Source: Acidobacteriota bacterium (GTDB lineage: Bacteria > Acidobacteriota > Vicinamibacteria > Vicinamibacterales > CAVVIG01). From it: a stretch of DNA of 45,986 bases. The stretch covers positions 1-45,986 of the forward strand of contig QHWJ01000251.1 in the NCBI GenBank assembly GCA_003222535.1, in the 5' to 3' direction. Below the pieces are notes generated by a model. That model did no database searches, had not been told where the DNA came from, and was given only the letters and a program-made list of their open reading frames with translations. The first letter of the stretch is position 1. Each line of letters starts with the position of its first letter. This document shows, piece by piece, positions 39,435 through 45,986 of the stretch. The position numbers and the translations under genes are program-made.

Positions 39435-40501
39435 CGCGCGAGCACTGTACGCTTCAAGAGGTTCCAGTATGCCGTCAGCGCCCGCTCGTACGCCGACTTG
39501 CCGTACCGCACCAGGGCGTTGCCTGCGAGATCGTCGCGTACGATCAGCGGGCCGCTGATCAGCAGGTCGCGATCGGGCCGCACGCGGATGCGGCGCGCGA
39601 GGGCGCGATCGCGCGGCAGCGCGGGAAGCATCGCGATGAGGCCGGCGACCGCCTTGAAGTACGTCATCGCGTGGCCCTTCAGCGCGAGCACGAGAAACTG
39701 AAGCGGCTCGTGCACCAGCAGCGGCGGCACCAGGCAGACGATGGTGCGCCACTGGTAGTTCTTGAGGATGAAGTGCCACCGGTTGCGAATCTGAAAGTAG
39801 AAGAGCCAGGTGCCGCGTGGCCGGCTGTGATGGAGCACCAGCGCTTCAGGCAACTCCAGAATCGAGTAGCCCGCCATCTTCACCCGATGTGTGAAGTCGC
39901 CGTCCTCCTTCCCGATGAAATACCGCTCGTCGAACAGTCCGATGTCGATCGCGACCGCGCGGTCGAGGAGCAGCGCGCAGGTCGGCGCCGCCCCGATATC
40001 CAGCGGCTCGCTGCCGCGGTCGCGCAACGGCCGATCGAGCCAGGGATTGACGGCCTCGCAGATGAAATGCATCGCGCCTGCCGCGTACTGGATCGTGTCC
40101 GGCCGGCTGGCGTGCACGACGATCGGGCTGCCGACCTTCGCCTTCGGATCGGCGGCCATGGCGGCCCTCAGCCGCTGCACGGCGTCCGGACGCACGACGA
40201 CGTCGGCGTCCATCAGGAGCACGTACGGCGCGGCGGCTTCGACGATGCCGGCGTTGCGTCCGGGACTCGGGCCGTCATTCTTCGTCAGACGTCGCACCCG
40301 AACAGCGGGCCAGGCAGCGGCCAGCCAGTCGCCGGTTCCATCCGTGCTCGCGACGTCGACCACCGTGATTCGATGTGGCGGGCAGCCGGCCGCCGCCACC
40401 GACTGGAGTGTCGCGGGCAGCATCGCCAGATTGTCGTGCGCGACAATTGCCACGTCCACGTCGGAAGGGAAGTCCGGCGTCGATGGTGAGTCGAGAGTCA
40501 C
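39431..40501 (-). CDS. GT2-family glycosyltransferase (rhamnosyltransferase-like)
   Basis: This 356-residue GT-A glycosyltransferase shows 'VDVAIVAHDNLAMLPATLQSV', 'ITVVDVASTDGTGDWL', 'GRNAGIVEAAAPYVLLMDADVV' (DxD at Asp98 and Asp100), and 'FDERYFIGKEDGDFTHRVKMAGY', the ED motif of the WbbL-like group. A C-terminal part with one or two membrane-associated helices follows ('IVCLVPPLLVHEPLQFLVLALK'). It starts with GTG at 40501, overlapping the methyltransferase stop by four bases. Confidence 0.93.
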   Translation of the reverse strand: MTLDSPSTPDFPSDVDVAIVAHDNLAMLPATLQSVAAAGCPPHRITVVDVASTDGTGDWLAAAWPAVRVRRLTKNDGPSPGRNAGIVEAAAPYVLLMDADVVVRPDAVQRLRAAMAADPKAKVGSPIVVHASRPDTIQYAAGAMHFICEAVNPWLDRPLRDRGSEPLDIGAAPTCALLLDRAVAIDIGLFDERYFIGKEDGDFTHRVKMAGYSILELPEALVLHHSRPRGTWLFYFQIRNRWHFILKNYQWRTIVCLVPPLLVHEPLQFLVLALKGHAMTYFKAVAGLIAMLPALPRDRALARRIRVRPDRDLLISGPLIVRDDLAGNALVRYGKSAYERALTAYWNLLKRTVLAR

Positions 40502-41187
40502 CGCAGTTTCCGCGCCCGCACGTACAGGTTGGGTCGAAGCCAGAACGGCAGCCGATCGGGATTGACGAGCCTGACCGCGAGCAGACCGGGCGTGCCAAGG
40601 TGGCGCCGGACCTTTTCACGGAAAAAAGCGTTCACGACCGGCACGTCGAATGTGTCGGACGTGAACCCGTGACGCCGCAACCGGGCCGTCAACTGTCGCA
40701 AGGTGTGAAGCGAGCAGTGATCCGCCCGAAACCGCGTGAAGCTCCGCCACCGAATCGTCTCGAAGACCACGTTGGTCCATTTATTCGGCGTCTGCATCAA
40801 GTAGTGTCCGCCGGGCCGGAGCACACGCCGGACTTCCGCGAGATGCGCATCGCTGTCGGGAATGTGCTCGAAGACGTCGAAGCTCAGGACGACGTCGAAG
40901 GACGCATCGGCAAACGGAAGCCGTACACCGTCCACGAGTTGAAGGGGTAGCTCGCCGTACCAGCGGCGGCTCTCGGCGATCAGCCCGCCGTTGATCTCGA
41001 CGCCACGGATCCGATGACCCTGCTCAACCAGCCGATGCAACAGGCTGCCTGTGCCCGAGCCGATTTCCAGGATCTCGGTCCCCGGCCGGAGCGCACCGGA
41101 CAGCTCGAGAAAGCGTGCGTTGGCGGCGAGATTTCCGAACTGAGCCGGTCCGGCCGGCGCGCTGGTGTGCTCGACGTCCTCGATCAT
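40498..41187 (-). CDS. class I SAM-dependent methyltransferase
   Basis: This 229-residue methyltransferase has motif I 'EILEIGSGTGSLLHRL', motif II 'GVEINGGLIAESRRWYG', 'FDVVLSFDVFEHIPDSDAHLAEVRRVLRPGGHYLMQTPNKWT' and a C-terminal helical part. The FDVFEHI and RPGG motifs are typical of Methyltransf_11-type enzymes in glycan and lipid clusters. It may cap or modify the growing glycan. The ATG at 41187 overlaps the deacetylase stop by four bases and has GGGAG directly before it. The longer open frame upstream is the shadow of the deacetylase. Confidence 0.92.
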   Translation of the reverse strand: MIEDVEHTSAPAGPAQFGNLAANARFLELSGALRPGTEILEIGSGTGSLLHRLVEQGHRIRGVEINGGLIAESRRWYGELPLQLVDGVRLPFADASFDVVLSFDVFEHIPDSDAHLAEVRRVLRPGGHYLMQTPNKWTNVVFETIRWRSFTRFRADHCSLHTLRQLTARLRRHGFTSDTFDVPVVNAFFREKVRRHLGTPGLLAVRLVNPDRLPFWLRPNLYVRARKLR

Positions 41188-42458
41188 CTCCCGACCGTCA
41201 CGCGGTGAGAGGAGGGCGTGATGAACCACCAGCGTCGGCCGCGGCCCGGGAGGCGGTGAATGTATCGGTTCGGCAGGCGCTTCAGCCAGTGGGGATGGTC
41301 GCCGCGGCGCACGGCATGCACGCCGGCGAACCGGTTCGCGAACGCGGTGGCAAACCCCAGTCGTTTCAGCGCGGCGGCCGCCTTTTGCCCGGAAACGCCC
41401 CATGGCAGGCACACGTGGTTGACCGTCCGCGTGCCGAGCCGGCCGTTCAGCTCCGACCGGGAGCGATCGAGCTCCTCGTCTATCGCGTGTTGCTGCTCGT
41501 CGGCTGATTCCGGCGTCGCGTGCGCCGAGAATCCGTCGGCAAGCGACTGCAGCCGCCGCCGCCAGTCCGCACGTGAAAAAAACGCGGGTCCGCCTTCCGA
41601 TGCCACGAGCCTCACGCACGCGTCGTGCGCCTTCTCGGTGTGCCGCATGCGCGGACCATCGGACATGCGTGACCGGTGTTCGTACAACGGCGCGCCGAGA
41701 TCATCCGGGCCGACGAACCGAAGCGGTTCGGCGCCAACCTGCGGACGCGCGAGCAGCAGTGTGGCGTCGTATCCGGGCTCGACGAAGCCGGCGACCGTCC
41801 CCGACGTGAAGATCCTGGCGTGGGTGCGCGTGTGCGACTGCACGTCGATGATGCCGGCCGCTTGCAGCGCGCGCAGCTCCGGCCATGTCATGAATGGCGA
41901 TCCAGCGGCCGCGCTGCTCGCGTCCTTGTCGCCAGGAGCCCGTGCGTCACTGGCTCCTGGTGGCCGCGCGTCGAGCGGAACGGCTTGCAGATTGGGACCG
42001 TGTTCCGGCGGCGGAGCCGGCCTGCCAGCGGCGTGTGAAGATGTCTCGGACACGCTCCTCGGCCGACAGCCCGCCGCGTCGCTGACCCGCGCGGGAATCG
42101 CGTAGACGATCGCCGTAAGGCCATGCTCTTTCAGGAGCGGACCGGCCGCGGTCCAGACGCTGGCCCAGGCGTCGTCGAAACAGAGGGCGACGGCGCGCGG
42201 GGCCAGCGCCCGATCGCCTCGCACGAAGGCGGCGATCTCGTCGGCGGTCACCGAGCGATAGCCGTTGTCGGCGAGGTGCCGCAGCTTCGGCTCGAGCGCG
42301 TCACGCGGCTCGTCGTGGAAGTGGAAGACGGGAAGCAGGTCGCCGATGGAGGCGCCGAACACGAAACGCGGAAACCGTCCCGAGACCAGGTCGAGGCACC
42401 CGCGGACGAGGCCGCCGGTCTCGCCGAAAGGGATGCTCATGCTGAACGCGTCCAGCAT
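41184..42458 (-). CDS. polysaccharide deacetylase with repeat-encoded insertion
   Basis: This 424-residue protein is of the NodB/CE4 type. Motif 1 is 'AVALCFDDAWASVW' with the Asp-Asp pair and motif 2 is 'DVQSHTRTHARI' with the HxxxH metal ligands. Later parts include 'HVCLPWGVSGQKAAAALKRLGFATAFA', as in cytoplasmic or membrane-facing CE4 proteins of glycan clusters. No signal peptide is visible. Between 'IVYAIPARVSDAAG' and 'SPFMTWPELRALQAAG' there are about 60 extra Pro/Ala/Ser-rich residues encoded by interspersed-repeat DNA. The ATG at 42458 is preferred to a TTG at 42482. It heads the operon that runs to the flippase. Confidence 0.87.
   Translation of the reverse strand: MLDAFSMSIPFGETGGLVRGCLDLVSGRFPRFVFGASIGDLLPVFHFHDEPRDALEPKLRHLADNGYRSVTADEIAAFVRGDRALAPRAVALCFDDAWASVWTAAGPLLKEHGLTAIVYAIPARVSDAAGCRPRSVSETSSHAAGRPAPPPEHGPNLQAVPLDARPPGASDARAPGDKDASSAAAGSPFMTWPELRALQAAGIIDVQSHTRTHARIFTSGTVAGFVEPGYDATLLLARPQVGAEPLRFVGPDDLGAPLYEHRSRMSDGPRMRHTEKAHDACVRLVASEGGPAFFSRADWRRRLQSLADGFSAHATPESADEQQHAIDEELDRSRSELNGRLGTRTVNHVCLPWGVSGQKAAAALKRLGFATAFANRFAGVHAVRRGDHPHWLKRLPNRYIHRLPGRGRRWWFITPSSHRVTVGR
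41932..42055 (-). repeat. repeat insertion inside the deacetylase gene
   Basis: A perfect 9-bp inverted repeat CCAGGAGCC/GGCTCCTGG (41932-41940 and 41952-41960, 11-nt loop) and a second segment with TCTCGGACACGCTCCT near 42040-42058 lie within the region of extra residues. Both sequences recur in the intergenic element at 21704-21760. The DNA stays open in the deacetylase frame. Confidence 0.7.
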
Positions 42459-42535
42459 AACGTGCGCTCCCGGCGCGATCAACCGGCGAAACCTGGTCCG
42501 AACGCGCCGCTGAACTCGCTAGAGTCATTTATGAT

Positions 42536-44455
42536 GTGCTCGTGTCCTCGTTGAGCTCCGCCGCGACCGATTTCGCGGTGTCGTCGGCCCCGGCGCCTTC
42601 GGTGCGCGCCGGGTCTGCCGCAGTCGTGACCGGGGCGATTCTTCTGATCGTCGCCCTCGTCGCCGCGATGTCCGTCGACGTGGTCAAGACCGGATTCGGC
42701 ATCAAGGGCGACGAGGCGTCGTATGTGGCGATGGCCCTCAGCCTCGCCTACGACCACGACCTGAGCTACGAGCGCAGAGACCTCGATCGCTTCTTCGGCC
42801 TGTACCGAGCCGGCCCCGACGGCATCTTTCTCAAACGCGGCGCACAGTGGCACGTGCGGTTGCGCAGCTCGCCGCCGTACATCCATGTGAGCCGGGGACC
42901 CGATCCGCGAAGCGATCGCCTCTACTTCGGAAAGGCGCTGATCTATCCGGCCGTCGCCGCGCCGTTCGTCCGGCTGTTCGGGTTGAACGGTCTACTCGTC
43001 TTCCACGTGCTGCTGCTGTTCGGCGTCTGCGTCTGCGGCTATCTGTTTCTGGCCGCGCAGTCGCCGCCCGGTCCGGCGCTCGTCTTCACGCTGGCGTTTG
43101 TCGGCGCGACCGTGGTGCCGGTGATGGCAGTGTTCCTCACATCCGACATCTTCAACTTCGCGCTCGTCTTCTTCGCATATTTCCTCTGGCTGTACAAAGA
43201 AGTGGCGCCGCCTGGCGGCTCCCGGTTCCTGCGGTCGGGGGGCAGCGATATCTGCGCGGCGATTCTGCTGGGCCTGGCGACGTACTCGAAGCCGCACAAC
43301 GCCCTGCTGGCCGGCCCCCTGGTTGCGTGGTGGTGGTGGCGGCGCCGGTTCGCGCCCGGCGCGATCGTCGGCGCGACATGCGTCGGCGCGACATGCGCCC
43401 TGTTTGCCGTCAACGCGCTCGGCACGGGCGAGCTCAACTACCAGGGCGGCGATCGCAAGACCTTCTACGGGACCTTCCCGTTCGACTCCGCCGACAACAC
43501 CTGGGACCGGCGCGGCCGGGAGATGAGCACGAACGACTCGGATGCGGCGAGCGTCCTGGCGCCGTCCGAGTTTCTCAATCGCTTCGGCCTCAACGTGGAG
43601 TACTTCCTCGTGGGCCGGCATCATGGGTTCGTGCCGTACTTTTTTCCGGGCGCGCTGGCGATCGTGATATGGCTCGCGTCGGGCGAGCGCGCACGTCCGT
43701 GGCGGGTGCTGACGTTCCTGGCGCTCCTGGCGTCGGTCGGAGCGCTGCTGGTGTTCGCGCCGTACACGTGGAACGGCGGCGGGGGACCGCCGGGGAACCG
43801 GTATTTCATCAGCCTCTACCCGCTGACGTTCTTTCTCCTGCCGCCGTTGTCGATGACGCCGGCGCTCGTCGCGTGGCTGGGCGGCGCGCTCTTCACGGCG
43901 AAGATGGTGGTGAACCCGTTCGTCGCGGCGAAGTTCACCTACGATGCGCCGGCGCGAGGCTTCGCGCGGCGACTGCCGGTCGAGCTCACGATCGCCAACG
44001 ATCTGCCGGTGCGGCTCGACGACTCACGGTCGCACGTGCCTTTTCACGGCGTGCTGCTGTATTTCCTCGACGAACACGCCTACTTGCCGGAGCAGCCGGG
44101 GGCCGACCCCGATGAGCGCGCCATCTGGGTGTCGGGAGCCGGGCGGTCCGATATTCTGCTGCGGTCCGACAGGCGCCTGGATCACTTGAGGATGACGGTG
44201 CGCTCGCCGATTCACACGGTCTTCACCGTGTCGGCCGGCGCGCGCACGTCGGTCGTTTCGCTCGAGCCGGGGAAACCGGTGAGCTTCGACGTGCCAGCGT
44301 CCGGCGTCCGTGGTCTCGAGAGCTTCGCCCTGCTGCTGTCCGTGCAGTCGAGCCAGGGGTTCACGCCGCACCTGCTGGACCCGGGCTCCCGTGACTTTCG
44401 CAATCTCGGCGTGCTCATGACGTTCACCGCCATCGAGGCTCAATCCAATCGATGA
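42536..44455 (+). CDS. GT-C-like membrane protein with C-terminal soluble domain
   Basis: This 639-residue protein has about eleven membrane helices. The first loop carries 'GIKGDEASYVAMALSLAYDHDL' with the Asp-Glu pair of GT-C enzymes. 'GLATYSKPHNALLAGPLVAWWWW' and 'GGGPPGNRYFISLYPLTFFLL' are later family marks. The last 150 residues form a soluble beta-rich tail. Translation starts at GTG 42536 (GTG 42542 is possible), very close to an AT-rich promoter-like stretch, so the leader is short. It is divergent from the deacetylase and overlaps the next gene by four bases (ATGA). Confidence 0.82.
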   Translation: MLVSSLSSAATDFAVSSAPAPSVRAGSAAVVTGAILLIVALVAAMSVDVVKTGFGIKGDEASYVAMALSLAYDHDLSYERRDLDRFFGLYRAGPDGIFLKRGAQWHVRLRSSPPYIHVSRGPDPRSDRLYFGKALIYPAVAAPFVRLFGLNGLLVFHVLLLFGVCVCGYLFLAAQSPPGPALVFTLAFVGATVVPVMAVFLTSDIFNFALVFFAYFLWLYKEVAPPGGSRFLRSGGSDICAAILLGLATYSKPHNALLAGPLVAWWWWRRRFAPGAIVGATCVGATCALFAVNALGTGELNYQGGDRKTFYGTFPFDSADNTWDRRGREMSTNDSDAASVLAPSEFLNRFGLNVEYFLVGRHHGFVPYFFPGALAIVIWLASGERARPWRVLTFLALLASVGALLVFAPYTWNGGGGPPGNRYFISLYPLTFFLLPPLSMTPALVAWLGGALFTAKMVVNPFVAAKFTYDAPARGFARRLPVELTIANDLPVRLDDSRSHVPFHGVLLYFLDEHAYLPEQPGADPDERAIWVSGAGRSDILLRSDRRLDHLRMTVRSPIHTVFTVSAGARTSVVSLEPGKPVSFDVPASGVRGLESFALLLSVQSSQGFTPHLLDPGSRDFRNLGVLMTFTAIEAQSNR

Positions 44456-45986
44456 TTTCGCTTGCTCCGGCGGAGCAGAATCACCGGACCAACCGGGCGC
44501 CCCGCGGCGGCTGGCACGAGGCCTGCGCCGTGGTGATCGTGAGCGCCATCCTTGCGTCCGTGTTCACTTATCCGATCGCGTTCAAGCTGGGACGCGTGGG
44601 CCGCGTCGACAATGGCGATGGACAGTTGTCCATCTGGAACGTGGCATGGGTGGCACACGCGCTTGCCGTCGATCCGCTTCGCGTGTTCGACGCGAACATC
44701 TTCTATCCGCATCGCGGGACGCTGGCGTACTCGGAAAACAATCTCGGCGCCGGCGTACTCGCGGTGCCGGTGTACCTGGCGACGCGCAACGCCTACGCCG
44801 CGCTCAACTCGGCGGTGCTGCTCTCATTCATCCTCACGGCGACGGGCATGTACTACCTCGTCCGATATCTGACGCGCGACCGCAGGGCGGCCGCGATGTC
44901 GGCGATCTGGTTCGCCTTCTGCCCGTACATCTTTGCCCGCACCGCGCACATCCAGTTGTTGATGACCGCTGGTCTGCCGTTCTCAATGCTGGCGTTTCAC
45001 CGGATGGCGGACCGTCGGACTCCGGGTCGCGGCGCCGCCCTCGGCGTGGCGATGGCGGCGCAGGCGTTGTGCTGCGGGTACTACGGCATCTTCGTGATTC
45101 TGATGGTGGGCGTCGCGATCGTGGTCGTCGCCTTCACACGCCGGCTGTGGGCCGATACGCGTTATTGGATGGCCATCGGGGTCGCCGCCGTGGTGTCGAT
45201 TGGGCTCGTGGTGCCGGCGTACGTGCCGTATATCGCCATGCGGCGCGACACCGGATTTCACCGGGTGATCGGCGAGACCGTGCGGTATTCAGCCAACTGG
45301 AGCTCCTATCTGGCGAGCTCGTCGTTCGCCCACGTGTGGCTCCTGCCCTATCTTCCGAAATGGACGGACGTGCTGTTCCCCGGCGGGCTGGTCACCATCT
45401 TCGGAGTCACCGGTCTTTCCATCGCTCGCGGGCGGCGGAGCGAGCTGGCGCTGCTATACGGCGGGCTGGCGGCGACGGCGTTCTGGACGTCCTTCGGCCC
45501 TTCAGCGCAGCTGTACACGGCGCTGTACGCGATCGTTCCGGCTTTCGCGTGGCTGCGGGTGCCCTCGGCCTGTTCGCCGGCAGCGAGCTGTTTGTCCGGC
45601 TGAACATCCCCGACGTACCGCCCGTGCAGCCCGTCTATCGCACGCTCGCGGCGCTGCCGCCCGGTGCGGTAATCGAGATGCCGTTCTTTTATCCCGAGGT
45701 CGGACTGCATCAGCATACGAAGTACATGCTCGCCTCGACGTCTCACTGGATGCCGCTGGTCAATGGCTACAGCGACTACATCCCTCCGGATTTTCTCGCC
45801 AACGTGCACACGCTCGCGCCGTTTCCGAGCCGCGACGCCTTCAAGATTCTCGAACCGAATCGCGTGCGCTACGCGGTGTTTCACATGTACGGCTACAACA
45901 CGGAGAACCGCCGCGACGTGCTCGGCCGGCTGAAGGAGTTCGAGGCGTACCTGCGGCCGCTCTACGACGACGGCGAGGCGAGGCTG
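44452..45986 (+). pseudogene. membrane protein of the GT-C-like class, frameshifted, running off the window
   Basis: The first frame (44452-45603) gives membrane helices with 'DNGDGQLSIWNVAWVAHALAVDPLRVFDANIFYPHRGTLAYSENNLGAG', 'QYSANWSS'-like 'RYSANWSSYLASSSFAHVWLLPYLPKW' and 'IVPAFAWLRVP', then turns into nonsense and stops. The family C-terminal part reappears in another frame from about 45552: 'GLFAGSELFVRLNIPDVPPVQPVYRTLAALPPGAVIEMPFF', then 'NGYSDYIPPDF', open to the window edge. The join lies in a GGCTGCGGGTGCC sequence. From memory of the family, roughly 60 residues between 'WLRVP' and 'GLFAG' are missing, so this is a deletion plus frame change. Confidence 0.78.

Overview
The window is GC-rich, densely coded bacterial chromosome. 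A Vicinamibacteria-like member of the Acidobacteriota is my best guess, inferred from the PadR-plus-membrane-protein module, the envelope gene content and many intergenic short-repeat hairpins. No 16S or database search was possible. I see no phage, transposase or CRISPR genes.

Layout. Positions 1-1200 hold a small unknown gene, a HigB/HigA toxin-antitoxin pair and an orphan HicB antitoxin. A tRNA-Phe follows on the minus strand, then about 500 bp without a recognisable gene. Positions 1.9-3.7 kb hold a PadR regulator, a coupled membrane protein and a TlpA-type thioredoxin. On the minus strand, 3.8-9.4 kb holds a secreted protein made of 29-residue repeats, recA, hydroxyacyl-CoA dehydrogenase, thiolase and a DciA-like protein. 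A YdjM-like membrane protein is divergent from recA. Positions 9.5-17.7 kb run from maf into a System I cytochrome c maturation operon: ccmE (Cys-type), a ccmF-ccmH fusion, a CcmI-like zinc-ribbon protein, a large membrane-anchored accessory protein, ccmA, ccmB, ccmC, a CcmD-family protein and a 51-aa membrane peptide. Next come metallophosphoesterase, aroK and aroA on the minus strand, then an RsbW-like kinase, an inositol monophosphatase and an outer-membrane barrel on the plus strand.

From 22.6 kb to the right edge the window is envelope and glycan machinery. It holds six large GT-C-like membrane proteins, a DedA-type protein, a polyprenyl-phosphate GT2, and three paralogous lipoproteins that share an unnamed C-terminal domain of about 150 residues. 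It also holds an SGNH-hydrolase lipoprotein and a minus-strand operon with 4-nt overlaps: polysaccharide deacetylase, methyltransferase, GT2, GT4, Wzx-like flippase. Together these look like assembly and modification of a lipid-linked surface glycan.

Two themes stand out. First, gene boundaries are dotted with tracts of 7-9-nt tandem words, different at each locus, and often folded into long imperfect palindromes. Some reach or replace start codons, stop codons or a signal peptide, and other interspersed-repeat segments sit in frame inside maf, a GT-C protein and the deacetylase. Second, three genes in the glycan half (26.6, 37.9 and 45.55 kb) look internally deleted, two of them with a frame change. 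These are either real lesions or assembly collapses. Other points of note are the Cys-type CcmE next to a CcmH domain, the 29-residue repeat protein and a near-leaderless HigB promoter.
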